From Arcticibacter sp. (GTDB taxonomy: Bacteria; Bacteroidota; Bacteroidia; 2-12-FULL-35-15): a stretch of DNA of 64,000 bases. The DNA lies in contig JAJNQB010000020.1 in assembly GCA_021155045.1 (NCBI GenBank), positions 1 to 64,000 of the forward strand, in the 5' to 3' direction. The notes beneath the pieces are model-generated. The model was not told the origin of the DNA. It saw only the letters and a list, made by a program, of their open reading frames with translations, and made no database searches. This document shows, in pieces, positions 36,691-45,324 of this stretch. Numbering within the stretch: the stretch's first letter is position 1; every line of letters begins with the position of its first letter. Position numbers and translations under genes: made by a program.

Positions 36691-37866
36691 TTAATTTGTT
36701 TTCTTTAGCATACTTTTCTTCACGATGAAATTTCCTTTTTTGTCTTTTGTCAGGTCTTTCATTATTAAGTCAGCGAAATATTTATTTCCTTTTTTGTCTA
36801 TTGCCGTTACTTTAATTGTCGGTGATGAAATTTTAGGGTCTCCGAAATATTGAATGTCCCATAAATTTTTACTTTTTTCGGTTCCTTCAAGCAAAGCATT
36901 GGCACTTTCATAAATTACTTTAACACTTGTAAGTCGATATTTTTTAGTGGCGAGTTTTAATTCCCCATGAGTAGCTTTTAATTTTTTGCAATCCATGTTG
37001 GCGCATCTGCGATTCGGATCTGCAGCAGTAATTGTGATTATAAAATACTCAACACCATCTATAGTTTCGCTTTCCCATCCTGGAGAAGTCAATTCTAACC
37101 ATTTGACTGAGCCACTAATGCTGTCCTTTTGTGAATTATAATATTTTACGTCTGGCACTCTGCAATAAGGATTATAAGTTGCTGGAACTCTAATTTTAAT
37201 TGGTTCTTTTAATCCCGTGCTGTTCGGTTTCAATGTCCAGCACACCATAAGATTGGAAGTAAGCGGTTCTCCGTCAGTTGTCATTGTCGTAAAATTATTT
37301 GCTTCCATTTCTTTTGTATTGGAGATGGTAGTTAAATTTATTTCGCCAACTGAAGATGAGCCATACGAAATTAAAATGCCGTTGTCTTTTTTCACTGTAA
37401 CAGTAGAGTCTTTTGTTTGTTGGTTTGAAGACGAAATTGTCTGTGGAGAACTAATTGAATTTGCATTAGTGAATGAAATCAATATTTCTACTCGTCTGTT
37501 AAAGGAACGATTGCGGTCTGAATTGTTTAGCGCAGCAGGATTTGTCTCGCCAAAACTATTGAGCCTAATTTTGGATTTGTCAATGCTATGTAATGTAAAA
37601 TATTTTTCAACCTCTAAATTGCGTTGATTAGAAAGCGAGTCGTTGTAGGAATTAGAACCAATATCGTCAGTATTGCCACTAAGACTAATAGAGAAATTTG
37701 TCTGTGATTTAAGTTGTTGAATTAAGGTGTCTAAAGTTTGCTTTGCTACTTTGTCGATTGAAGAAGCATTAAATTCAAAATAAATTGTCTTTTTTAATAC
37801 TGTCTGCCCAAACGACAATTTTGTCAAGAGTAAAATGGAAAGAGTCGCTAAAAATTTAATTCTCAT
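36691..37866 (-). CDS. OmpA-family protein (cassette gene)
   Basis: A 391-residue protein: signal peptide (ATLSILLLTKLSFGQ), then an OmpA-like peptidoglycan-binding domain at about 24-133 (IYFEFNASSID, SLSGNTDDIGSNSYNDSLS, LNSFGETNPAALNNSDRNRS, FNRRVEIL). The C-terminal 230 residues are an unassigned beta-rich region. The OmpA domain coming first is unusual, as it is normally C-terminal. It is the only gene of its cassette, and its stop sits 3 bp inside the right edge of element 4. Confidence 0.85.
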   Translation of the reverse strand: MRIKFLATLSILLLTKLSFGQTVLKKTIYFEFNASSIDKVAKQTLDTLIQQLKSQTNFSISLSGNTDDIGSNSYNDSLSNQRNLEVEKYFTLHSIDKSKIRLNSFGETNPAALNNSDRNRSFNRRVEILISFTNANSISSPQTISSSNQQTKDSTVTVKKDNGILISYGSSSVGEINLTTISNTKEMEANNFTTMTTDGEPLTSNLMVCWTLKPNSTGLKEPIKIRVPATYNPYCRVPDVKYYNSQKDSISGSVKWLELTSPGWESETIDGVEYFIITITAADPNRRCANMDCKKLKATHGELKLATKKYRLTSVKVIYESANALLEGTEKSKNLWDIQYFGDPKISSPTIKVTAIDKKGNKYFADLIMKDLTKDKKGNFIVKKSMLKKTN

Positions 37867-37883
37867 GATGTCGTCTATTAATT

Positions 37884-38018
37884 GTGCCTAACGGTCTTGG
37901 GCTAAGAGCTGGTGGGCATTAAAAAGTACTTCACTGTCCGCCATTACAAAAGTAGATAAAAAGCACCAAAGTTTAATAACCTACAAACGCCCACTTGATT
38001 TTAGCCCATGTTACCAGT
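37884..38018 (-). repeat. attC-like element 5
   Basis: 135 bp. Left edge GTGCCTAAC (fits the canonical RYYYAAC core), right edge GTTACCAGT. Arms TGGGCTAAGAGCTGGTGGGC and GCCCACTTGATTTTAGCCCA pair. The interior is more diverged but keeps CACTGTCCGCC. Confidence 0.85.
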
Positions 38019-38039
38019 ATGGGCGTTCGTTCAACTATT

Positions 38040-38161
38040 GCGGTCGGGTAGTCATGGTCGGTAGTTTAAATTTTTAGTGAGGGAATTTTTTATTTTTCGT
38101 GTTTGTATAAGTGTGTCAGAAAAATGGTAAGCTTATCCCGATTTTTCTTCGGGATGTGCTT
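38040..38161. repeat. Inner module flank, low-coordinate side (lanthipeptide-like cassette)
   Basis: GCGGTCGGG-type sequence, AGTTTAAATTTTTA (38063-38076), a run AATTTTTTATTTTT, then GAAAAATGGTAAGC leading into a hairpin: AAGCTTATCCCGA / TCGGGATGTGCTT (38129-38161). The same order recurs at 50315-50460. The hairpin could end transcription of the phosphatase gene, yet its twin at 50404 is upstream of a plus-strand gene, so termination alone does not explain it. Confidence 0.6.
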
Positions 38162-38182
38162 GACATTGTGGGAGGTTAAAAC

Positions 38183-40255
38183 TCAAATTTTAAATCCAAT
38201 AACCAAAACATCATCTGTCTGCTCTGTATTTTTTTTCCAATTAATAAACTTTTGATGTAATTCTTCTTGTTGCTCGGCAATGGATTTATTTTGTATAGAA
38301 AGCAATAATTCTTTTAATGGTCTATACATAAATTTTTTGCCTTTTTCTCCACCAAATTGGTCAGCATAACCGTCTGTGAAGATGTAAACAGTATCGTCTT
38401 TTTGTAAGTCAATGTTGTGTGTTGTAAAAGGTTTCGGATTATCGTTTTGTCCAATGGGTTGTTTGTCGCCTTTTATTTCAAACAAGTTATTTTCTCTAAT
38501 GTACCATAATGGATTATTTGCTCCCGACCAAAGCAATTCATTGTTTTTTGTATTTAAACAACACAAGGAAATATCCATGCCGTCTTTTACTTCTTCGTTG
38601 CTTTTTTCAAAAGTTTCTAATACTAATTCTCTGGTTTTGTCTAATATTTTTGCAGGTTCAGTTATGCCAAATTCTTTTACTGTTCGGTTAAGTGCATTGC
38701 TGCAAACTACACTTACCATTGCTCCAGAAACACCATGTCCTGTACAGTCTGCTGCTGCAAACAAAACAAGGTCATTCACATTTTCGAGCCAGTAAAAGTC
38801 GCCTGAAACGATGTCTTTTGGTTGGTATAAAACAAAACTTTGAGGCAAATATTTTTTCCAAAAACTGTCAGGCGGAAGTATGGCTGTTTGCAGTCTTTTG
38901 GCGTAGGTTATACTGTCGGTTATTTCTTTATTTTTCTCCGCAATAATTATTTTTTGTTTTTGCGTTATACGAAAACGATTGTACAAAAACCCCGAGAATA
39001 ATACTAATAAGAAAAGACCAAAAACAACTGTATAAATAATCATATTTTTTCTTTTGTTTTGCTCGGAGCTTATCGCAGCTTGCTTTTCTTTTTCTTTATT
39101 TAAAAGTTCTATTTCTTTTTCTTTTTTTTCGGTTTCGTATCTTGTTTCCATTTCAGCAACTGCTTTTGTGCTTTCTTGGGTAATTAATGAATCTTTATAA
39201 TTCGAATAGAGCATATGGAAGTGAAGAGCTTGTTTGTAATTCTGTTTTTTTAAATAAACATCAGACAAAGTAAGTGCTGACGTAAGAAATAAATCTTTCG
39301 CATCAATTTTGTTAGCAATAATGAAAGCACTATCACTAAATAAAATAGCATTATTCAAATCGTTTAAATCAAAGTATGTTCTACCAATATTACTATACAA
39401 CTGACCTAATAGGTATTCATCTTTCAATTGATGAGCAAAAGTTAAAGCTTCTTTAAATAAAACAAGTGAAGTATCATAGTCTTTTTTTTCATAATAAATA
39501 TTACCTATATTACCCATACTGCCAATAATTCCTTTTATGTTATTTAATTTTTTTTCAAGAGATAGAGTTTCTTTATGATAAATTAAAGCCCTATCAATAT
39601 CACCTTTTTCAGTTAAAACAAGAGCTAGATTATTAAAATTAATTATTAATCGTTTATTGTTATTCAAAGAGGTATTCATTTCAATACACTTTTGAAAATA
39701 ATATTCTGCTTTTTCATAATTGTTTTGCCAAAAAAAGATTAATCCTATATTGTTCCATATTTCAGTAGTAGTAGATTTATCGTTTAATGATTCAGCAATA
39801 TTTAGTGCCTTAAGGTAGTAATCTAAAGCTATAGTATAATCCCCTTTCTCTTTGGCTATCATCCCTAGGTTATTAAGTGTTTTTGCTACTCGTAAAGAGT
39901 CTTTAGTGTCTTTAAATAAAGATAATGCTCTTGAAAATTCTTTCTGAGATAATAAATAATCTCCTTGTATATAATAGATTCTTCCTAAATCGAATGTAGA
40001 TTTAGCTATTCCATTTTTGTAAGATATTTCTTCACTTAATAATAATGCTTGTTTATAATATTTCATCGCATTTTCTATAGAGTCTACCATACTTGCGTTT
40101 CCTAGCGACTGTAATACTTTTACTTTATTAGTGTCTGATATAGAACTTATTAATAATCCTTTTAAGGAATCAATATAAATACGGTCTATTTTCTCTTGAG
40201 AAATAGCTGTTGTTGTAAAGTAAGATAAAAATATAATCAATAGAAAACTCTTCAT
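38183..40255 (-). CDS. TPR-containing SpoIIE-type PP2C phosphatase (cassette gene)
   Basis: From the ATG at 40255 (MKSFLLIIFLSYFTTTAISQ, a signal peptide) the protein has about 690 residues. About eight TPRs fill residues 30-380 (for example AKTLNNLGMIAKEKGDYTIA), a transmembrane helix lies near 415-435 (MIIYTVVFGLFLLVLFSGFL), then a coiled coil. The SpoIIE/RsbU phosphatase domain follows: KDIVSGDFYWLE, AADCTGHGVSGAMVS, DGMDISLC, SGANNPLW, YIFTDGYADQFGG. It would dephosphorylate anti-anti-sigma-type targets after periplasmic sensing. It is divergent from the lanthipeptide-like genes by 101 bp within one cassette. Confidence 0.9.
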   Translation of the reverse strand: MKSFLLIIFLSYFTTTAISQEKIDRIYIDSLKGLLISSISDTNKVKVLQSLGNASMVDSIENAMKYYKQALLLSEEISYKNGIAKSTFDLGRIYYIQGDYLLSQKEFSRALSLFKDTKDSLRVAKTLNNLGMIAKEKGDYTIALDYYLKALNIAESLNDKSTTTEIWNNIGLIFFWQNNYEKAEYYFQKCIEMNTSLNNNKRLIINFNNLALVLTEKGDIDRALIYHKETLSLEKKLNNIKGIIGSMGNIGNIYYEKKDYDTSLVLFKEALTFAHQLKDEYLLGQLYSNIGRTYFDLNDLNNAILFSDSAFIIANKIDAKDLFLTSALTLSDVYLKKQNYKQALHFHMLYSNYKDSLITQESTKAVAEMETRYETEKKEKEIELLNKEKEKQAAISSEQNKRKNMIIYTVVFGLFLLVLFSGFLYNRFRITQKQKIIIAEKNKEITDSITYAKRLQTAILPPDSFWKKYLPQSFVLYQPKDIVSGDFYWLENVNDLVLFAAADCTGHGVSGAMVSVVCSNALNRTVKEFGITEPAKILDKTRELVLETFEKSNEEVKDGMDISLCCLNTKNNELLWSGANNPLWYIRENNLFEIKGDKQPIGQNDNPKPFTTHNIDLQKDDTVYIFTDGYADQFGGEKGKKFMYRPLKELLLSIQNKSIAEQQEELHQKFINWKKNTEQTDDVLVIGFKI

Positions 40256-40310
40256 GTTAGCTAAAACTAAAAAAAATACTAGAAAAAAAGATTTTAAATG
40301 CAAAAATAGC

Positions 40311-40318
40311 TATATTTG
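40311..40318 (+). promoter_or_regulatory. -7 box of the precursor-peptide promoter
   Basis: TATATTTG fits TAxxTTTG exactly, 39 bp before the precursor ATG. The spacing allows a short leader. The box lies in the divergent gap with the phosphatase gene. Confidence 0.55.
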
Positions 40319-40356
40319 TCGATGAAAACTGTTAGTTAACCTTAAAAAATACTATT

Positions 40357-40668
40357 ATGGCAAATTCAATTGACGTTTCGGTTCCAGAAACAATGATGAA
40401 AAAATTACAAAAATTCGCAAAAGAAGAATTAAGTAAAGATGAAGCAGGTGTTCTTAATGCTGTGTTTAATGTGTACAATTATGCTATGGAGCACAGATGC
40501 ACTGTGTTTAAAGACCACCCAGCTTTTATTAAAGAATTAAACAAGCTAGAAGAAGAGGTTGAAGCTTCGTTAGTAATTACCCCTACAATTACAACGATAA
40601 CAATTACTACAACAATAGCAAGTCATCCAATTATTACTTGTTCAGCAGCAGCAAGAAATTGTGAATAA
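40357..40668 (+). CDS. Putative lanthipeptide-type precursor peptide
   Basis: A 103-residue protein with a two-part build. Residues 1-70 form a charged, helical leader-like part (KLQKFAKEELSKDEAG, then LNKLEEEVEA). Residues 71-103 are rich in threonine and isoleucine and end in cysteines: Thr at 75, 77, 79, 80, 82, 84-86 and 94, Ser 89 and 96, Cys 95 and 102. Ser/Thr plus Cys is what a lanthionine-forming pathway needs. It is followed by a strong hairpin and then by APH-like and HopA1-like genes, as in class V lanthipeptide clusters. The precursor role is inferred from layout and composition. Confidence 0.7.
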   Translation: MANSIDVSVPETMMKKLQKFAKEELSKDEAGVLNAVFNVYNYAMEHRCTVFKDHPAFIKELNKLEEEVEASLVITPTITTITITTTIASHPIITCSAAARNCE

Positions 40669-40684
40669 ATTGGTAAACTATTTT

Positions 40685-40721
40685 GCCAAAGGGGAAAACT
40701 AATGTTTTCCCCTTTGGCATT
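40685..40721 (+). terminator. Strong hairpin between precursor and kinase genes
   Basis: A perfect 15-bp stem GCCAAAGGGGAAAAC / GTTTTCCCCTTTGGC with loop TAAT, then ATTTTAT. It lies 17 bp after the precursor stop. Partial termination here would give more precursor than enzyme, a common design in peptide natural-product operons. Confidence 0.8.
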
Positions 40722-40744
40722 TTATAACTGTAATATTTCTTCTA

Positions 40745-41800
40745 ATGTTATTAAATTCTTCTAATATTGTTGAATATCTTGAAAATGAAGGTTATAAAGA
40801 TTGTAAAATCATTTTCATTCGGAATTTAAGAAATTTTTGTGCACAAGTTGAAACGCACAAAGGAAATGTTATTGTTAAGCAAAGTGGCAATAATAACGAT
40901 ACTTTTGTTGATGCCACAATATTATCCGAATTGCAATTTTATGATACTCTAAAACAAAAAGAGTTTTTAAAAATTCAGCAATTAGCCCCACAATCCTTAA
41001 ATATAGATATAGAAAATCAAATAATTGTTTTAGAATATCTAGATGAATATAAAAACTTTAATACAATCATTGAGAGTAATGATTATAATTCTTCATATGA
41101 ATTTGGTGTACAAATTGGAAAATTGCATACTATTTCGATAAAATCTTGTTTAGATAAAGTACAAAAAACAAGAACAGAGAGTTACTTTAGAGTGTTTGAT
41201 TATGTAACCCCAGAAGCGTATAATGCTGGAGGACCATTATTTGGAAAATGTATCGAGTTGATGCAGAAGTATCCTGATTTAAATGAAGGTATTAAAAAAC
41301 TATCGAATGAATTTTTGTGGGAAAATCTTATTCATGGTGATTTAAAAAAAGATAATATCGTTTTTAATAATTTGAGCGAAAATCAAAAGGTAAAAGTTTT
41401 TGATTGGGAGTTAATTTCTATAGGGGATAAGTATTTAGATATTGGCTATGCTATTAGTAATTATCTATTATGGTGGATTGAGAATATGAAATTTTCAGAT
41501 TCTTGTAGTGAAGAAAACGATAATAAAATGATAGAAGCACAGGAACATATTTTTAACTTTATTAAGGGATATTTATTTTCAATTAAGACGACAAGATTAG
41601 ATTTTATTAAGTTAACGAAATTCTGTTCTATTGCCTTACTTAATATTTTCTATAGTAAGTCAATGTTTAAATATGAGTATTCTAAGCAGGATATAATGTT
41701 GTTAGAAGTAGCAAGAAAGATGCTTGTAACACCTCACGAGATTTACACAAAATTGTTTATGAAGCCGATAATGATAGGATATGAAAAAAAATATTTTTAA
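40745..41800 (+). CDS. APH-like kinase, class V lanthipeptide LxmK-type candidate
   Basis: A 351-residue protein of the aminoglycoside phosphotransferase fold. The catalytic loop is HGDLKKDN (H197, D199, N204) and the metal-binding DWE follows at 220-222 in VFDWELISIGDKYLDIGYAI. The N-lobe has NVIVKQSG (about 41-48) with the ATP-binding lysine. In class V lanthipeptide pathways a kinase of this fold is thought to phosphorylate Ser/Thr of the precursor before elimination. Here it follows the precursor and overlaps the HopA1-like gene by 20 bp, which supports that role over antibiotic resistance. Confidence 0.75.
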   Translation: MLLNSSNIVEYLENEGYKDCKIIFIRNLRNFCAQVETHKGNVIVKQSGNNNDTFVDATILSELQFYDTLKQKEFLKIQQLAPQSLNIDIENQIIVLEYLDEYKNFNTIIESNDYNSSYEFGVQIGKLHTISIKSCLDKVQKTRTESYFRVFDYVTPEAYNAGGPLFGKCIELMQKYPDLNEGIKKLSNEFLWENLIHGDLKKDNIVFNNLSENQKVKVFDWELISIGDKYLDIGYAISNYLLWWIENMKFSDSCSEENDNKMIEAQEHIFNFIKGYLFSIKTTRLDFIKLTKFCSIALLNIFYSKSMFKYEYSKQDIMLLEVARKMLVTPHEIYTKLFMKPIMIGYEKKYF

Positions 41801-42782
41801 AGAAATAGAAAATGGTTTTGTTTTCGATAATACCAAAGGATTACTTAATTCAAGTAATGAAATTGTTGCTGAATTATCTGACATTAATGACTCTAAAAGG
41901 GCTATAATTAAGTTAACACACTATTACTATAAAAAATATTATTCAAAATCGCAGACTTTAAATAAATCGGATGATTTTCAAGAAATTAGCATTGAAACAG
42001 ATAAGGATTTTATAAATAGATTAATCAAAATTTTTCCGAATAAAAAGATTATTAGTAATGGATGGCGAGTTGTTGGTATTGTATCAAAAGATATTTTAAG
42101 AGTAGAAAAAAATGGAATAACATTAACGGTAAATATACATTTACATTTACCAAAAGACTTAAAAATCACTAAAATTCATGTCAATGACATAGTTTCAATT
42201 TTGTTTTCATGCCATTTTCCTAATATTTCCAATGGATTTTATGTATTTAAAAGTGAAATAGGTGAAATTGATAAAACAAGAGGAGTAGGAAGGTTTTATT
42301 TCAATGCTAATTATAATTATGTCGTTGATTTTACCGAAGAAATACTTAGTAATCTATATAACAATAATATTATTTTTGATTTTAAAGTATTCAAAAATAT
42401 CCGGAATGAATATAGAATTGATAGTGCTGTATTATATTTTTCACTTGAAGATTTTGAAATTATTAGAAAGATAATATCACTACTATCTAACAATGAATTA
42501 TATTTTAATAAAGAAGTTTCGATGTTCCATCACTTTGTTTCAAATGGAATTGGTTTTGCTGAAGAACCAACTATGAAAAAGGAAAATGAGAGTTATGGAC
42601 TAAATAGATGTAGGATTCTTTCTGAAATCACATTTAATTCATTAGATGATATAAAAAAAAACGGAAAAATACCTTGGCATAAATTTGATGAACAGTTTAA
42701 ATATTATCAATTGGATTTTAATAATATATTTTTAAACCCACAAAGTAGAATGAAGAAACTATTGAACTTACAAAACAACTAA
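41781..42782 (+). CDS. HopA1-like protein, class V lanthipeptide lyase candidate
   Basis: A 333-residue protein. The region 168-280 carries the HopA1 pattern as I know it: GVGRFYFNANYN, a helix, NNNIIFDFKVFKN, then EYRIDSAVLYF (210-220), and SNGIGFAEEP followed by SYGLNRCRIL (254-280). In class V lanthipeptide pathways a HopA1-domain protein is proposed to eliminate phosphate to form dehydroamino acids. It overlaps the kinase gene, so both are co-translated. The N-terminal 160 residues are unassigned. The match is by eye and needs a profile search. Confidence 0.7.
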   Translation: MKKNIFKEIENGFVFDNTKGLLNSSNEIVAELSDINDSKRAIIKLTHYYYKKYYSKSQTLNKSDDFQEISIETDKDFINRLIKIFPNKKIISNGWRVVGIVSKDILRVEKNGITLTVNIHLHLPKDLKITKIHVNDIVSILFSCHFPNISNGFYVFKSEIGEIDKTRGVGRFYFNANYNYVVDFTEEILSNLYNNNIIFDFKVFKNIRNEYRIDSAVLYFSLEDFEIIRKIISLLSNNELYFNKEVSMFHHFVSNGIGFAEEPTMKKENESYGLNRCRILSEITFNSLDDIKKNGKIPWHKFDEQFKYYQLDFNNIFLNPQSRMKKLLNLQNN

Positions 42783-42793
42783 AAACAAAAAAT

Positions 42794-43003
42794 ATGAAAA
42801 CAATTTTTAGAATAGCGTTATTGTTAACCGTAATTGGAGCAATAAATTCAGCAATTTATGGTCTTTCGGGGACAGATTTTTTTTCAATAATTACAGGGAT
42901 TGATAGAACAATAGGAGGAGATTTTCTAAGAATATTGATTGGATTATCTGCTATTGTTACATTAATTTTTGGTTTAAAACTAAATTGGAAAGAAAAAAAG
43001 TGA
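42794..43003 (+). CDS. DUF378-like small membrane protein
   Basis: A 69-residue protein with two transmembrane helices (about 5-24 and 44-62) and the DUF378/YuzA pattern: TVIGAINSAIYGLSGTDFF, then RTIGGDFLRILIGLSAIVTL. Function of the family is unknown. It ends the plus-strand precursor-kinase-HopA1 set after 11 bp, so it might serve immunity or export, but that is a guess. Confidence 0.8.
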   Translation: MKTIFRIALLLTVIGAINSAIYGLSGTDFFSIITGIDRTIGGDFLRILIGLSAIVTLIFGLKLNWKEKK

Positions 43004-43112
43004 ATTATGTTGTTAACTAATTACACTTTTAAATAAGTATAGTAATTTATCCACGAAGTACCTGTGGGTAGGTGGAATTTTTTGACACTTGTTTTTGTTT
43101 TTTGTGGGTAGG

Positions 43113-43310
43113 GTTTAGCTCTTTTGCTGTTGGTGGCTTCGCCAATTTTTTATTATGCGTAATTTTTCTACGCATAATAAAAAATAAACAGCAAATGTGC
43201 TAAACGATGCGAAGGACAAAAACCGTGACAAAAAATTGTGCGATGGAATTTCTTTTTTCCTTTTTAAAAGTGCGGTAGGTAAAAATTTAAACTTCGAAGC
43301 GGTCGCCTGA
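43113..43310. repeat. Inner module flank, high-coordinate side (lanthipeptide-like cassette)
   Basis: A long compound hairpin: outer arms GTTTAGCTCTTTTGCTGTT and AACAGCAAATGTGCTAAAC (43113-43205), inner perfect 17-bp arms ATTTTTTATTATGCGTA / TACGCATAATAAAAAAT (43145-43185). Then GTAAAAATTTAAACTT (43279-43294) and AAGCGGTCGCC. The AAATTTAAA word is inverted relative to the copy at 38063. It may also terminate the plus-strand operon ending at 43003. Nothing else is seen in 43004-43406. Confidence 0.65.
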
Positions 43311-43406
43311 TAGTGTTGGCAAAAAAAAATCAATTGAGTAGTTTATTTGAAAACGAAAACTTATTTGTCGGCAGAAAAATTGCTATGGAAATGGATTTTA
43401 CGCCTT

Positions 43407-43543
43407 ACTGGTAACGTTTTTGGCGCTTGGCGCAGTGGCGGATTTCGGAGCACAAAACTGTCAATACACCACAAAAGTTGATGCGAGGTAGAATGTTCAA
43501 TTAACCACGTCACACGCCATTGAGCCAAACGCCTGTTACCAGT
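43407..43543 (-). repeat. attC-like element 6
   Basis: 137 bp. Left edge ACTGGTAAC, right edge GTTACCAGT. Arms TTTGGCGCTTGGCGCAGTGGCG and CGCCATTGAGCCAAACGCC pair. Internal words CACAAAACTGTCAAT, GTTGATGCGAGG, TTCAATTAACCACGTCA. It is nearly identical to element 7. Confidence 0.88.
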
Positions 43544-43558
43544 AGTTGTTCTCATCGT

Positions 43559-44413
43559 CTATTCGTTATACGCTGTAAATTCCATAGTAAAAGCACCGTC
43601 AGTTAATAATTCAAGGTCATTCTGTCCGACTAATTTAATTGAAGATGAAAAATTCTCAGCTCCATACTTGTCGCCAAATACTTTTTCAAATATTTGTCCT
43701 TTTAATATACGTTTGCTTGATGTATTGCCAAGTTTATAGTAAACGTATGAGGTCGAAAAGTTGCCAATAACATCAGCCGCTTGAACAGCAAAAGAATTTT
43801 GGTCTTTTAAAACTGAAATTCCACCAGTTGCCAATGATGGTGAGTTTGCAAACTGAATATTTCTATAAGCGTTATAAAGTTTGTTCATTAAGAAGTCAGC
43901 AGTAAAATTGTGTTCCTTTATTATTGTGTCTAACTGCGGGAATTTTTCTTTTACACTGTCACTATCAACTTCAATTATTATCTCATTATTATTTCCAAAG
44001 TGATTTACAAGTCGCATAAAAGAAAACAGACCCGGTGTCAACTGTTTGCAAACATTAATTAAGTCGGTGTTTGTCACGCCAATTTGTGTGAATACGTTTG
44101 CCGTAACTCGTTCGCAAAACCCTAAATATTGTGCTTTCCAAGCTTCACTATTCAATGTGCAACTTAATATTGTCGGGACAGAACTCTCAGCATATTTTCT
44201 GATTATTCTTAAAAACTGCTCATATTCGTCAGCTTGGTCTGTCTTGAATTTTTTTCCGTGGAATGAAGTCAATTTGGTTGTTTCGGAGAATAGAGCTCTT
44301 ACTTCAGTTTCAAACTTTATATACTCTGTCTGTGGAATGCAGAAATAACACCAACCGTCAGATTTTTGTGTTTCTGTTGCTATTTCATCAAGCCCTGCTA
44401 TTAACTTTGTCAT
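43559..44413 (-). CDS. DUF3800-like protein (cassette gene)
   Basis: A 284-residue protein. It opens with an acidic beta-strand (LIAGLDEIATETQKS) and has TSFHGKKF near residue 48, DSDSVKEKFPQL near 172, and a C-terminal VQAADVIGNFSTSYVYYKLG near 231, resembling the D, E(H)xK and QxADxI positions of DUF3800, a predicted RNase H-like nuclease family often near defence genes. The match is incomplete, so the call is tentative. It shares its cassette with the membrane protein gene 31 bp upstream. Confidence 0.55.
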   Translation of the reverse strand: MTKLIAGLDEIATETQKSDGWCYFCIPQTEYIKFETEVRALFSETTKLTSFHGKKFKTDQADEYEQFLRIIRKYAESSVPTILSCTLNSEAWKAQYLGFCERVTANVFTQIGVTNTDLINVCKQLTPGLFSFMRLVNHFGNNNEIIIEVDSDSVKEKFPQLDTIIKEHNFTADFLMNKLYNAYRNIQFANSPSLATGGISVLKDQNSFAVQAADVIGNFSTSYVYYKLGNTSSKRILKGQIFEKVFGDKYGAENFSSSIKLVGQNDLELLTDGAFTMEFTAYNE

Positions 44414-44444
44414 TGTTCTGTTGAGTTGTTTATCATTCGATTAG

Positions 44445-45164
44445 CTATTGGCCACCGAAAAGAGGTTTTAGTTTATCAAATAATTTATCAATTTCCTTGT
44501 CAAGTTTTTCATTTGTATTGACTTTTAGTCTCTTTATTGCTCGGATTGATTTAAACCAAACATACGGGTTTATTTTCCAAGCTATTTTCTTGATGTCATT
44601 TTCGAAATCAACCAATGTTTCTTTAAATATGTCTGGTTTAATAATGTTTAATGCCTGACTTGCTCCAAGTTGTATTTCATATTGTTCATTTGGAAACTGT
44701 TCTTTTACATTAACGAACAGACCTTCAATTGTGTCAAAGGTTTCAAGAATATTTGTTCTGCCACTTAAATAGTAAGCCGTTAAAGGGTCAATAGCAGCTA
44801 AAGTCTTTATTGAATTTTGATAATTTTCCTGAACAATTTTTATTTCTTTTAGCAAGTCTGGCTTTAAGTAATTTGTCATTATACCAGAATAAAGCGTTTG
44901 TATGAGTGTCTTTGCTTCTTCTGTCTGTTCGTTTAATGGAATTTTCGAATGAACTTTAACCGTAATTTTTTGAACGTATTTATCAAGGTCGCTGCGTATG
45001 AATACAAAGTAAGTTTCTAATAAGTTGAATAATACAATTTTTAAATTCTTCTTGTCTTCCTGTCTTGTTCTAAACCATTGTCCAAGTTGGTTTAGTGTCC
45101 AACCGAAAACTATGCCTACCACAGAGAATATGAAACCCCAAAATATTTTGTCAAAATCTGTCAT
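44445..45164 (-). CDS. Membrane-anchored helical protein of unknown function (cassette gene)
   Basis: A 239-residue protein with one N-terminal transmembrane helix (FWGFIFSVVGIVFGWTLNQL, residues 8-27), after which it is soluble and mainly helical with charged coiled-coil character. Not recognised. It is the first gene of a two-gene cassette with the DUF3800-like protein; their spacing suggests co-transcription and a joint role such as a membrane-linked defence pair. Confidence 0.6.
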   Translation of the reverse strand: MTDFDKIFWGFIFSVVGIVFGWTLNQLGQWFRTRQEDKKNLKIVLFNLLETYFVFIRSDLDKYVQKITVKVHSKIPLNEQTEEAKTLIQTLYSGIMTNYLKPDLLKEIKIVQENYQNSIKTLAAIDPLTAYYLSGRTNILETFDTIEGLFVNVKEQFPNEQYEIQLGASQALNIIKPDIFKETLVDFENDIKKIAWKINPYVWFKSIRAIKRLKVNTNEKLDKEIDKLFDKLKPLFGGQ

Positions 45165-45183
45165 TTAGTGTCGTTTTACAATT

Positions 45184-45319
45184 ACTGGTAACGTTTTGGC
45201 GCTTGGCGCAGTGGCGGATTTCGGAGCACAGAACTGTCAATCCACCAAAAAAGTTGATGCGAGGTAGAATGTTCAATTAACCACGTCACCCGCCATTGAG
45301 CCAAACGCCTGTTAGCACC
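45184..45319 (-). repeat. attC-like element 7
   Basis: 136 bp. Left edge ACTGGTAAC, right edge GTTAGCACC. About ten or fewer base differences from element 6 outside the right edge. Arms as in element 6. Same internal words. Confidence 0.88.
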
Positions 45320-45324
45320 AGTTT

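Noticed and set aside
40745..41800. Aminoglycoside resistance gene
   Set aside because: The APH fold alone does not show resistance; neighbours (precursor-like gene, overlapping HopA1-like gene) point to peptide modification.
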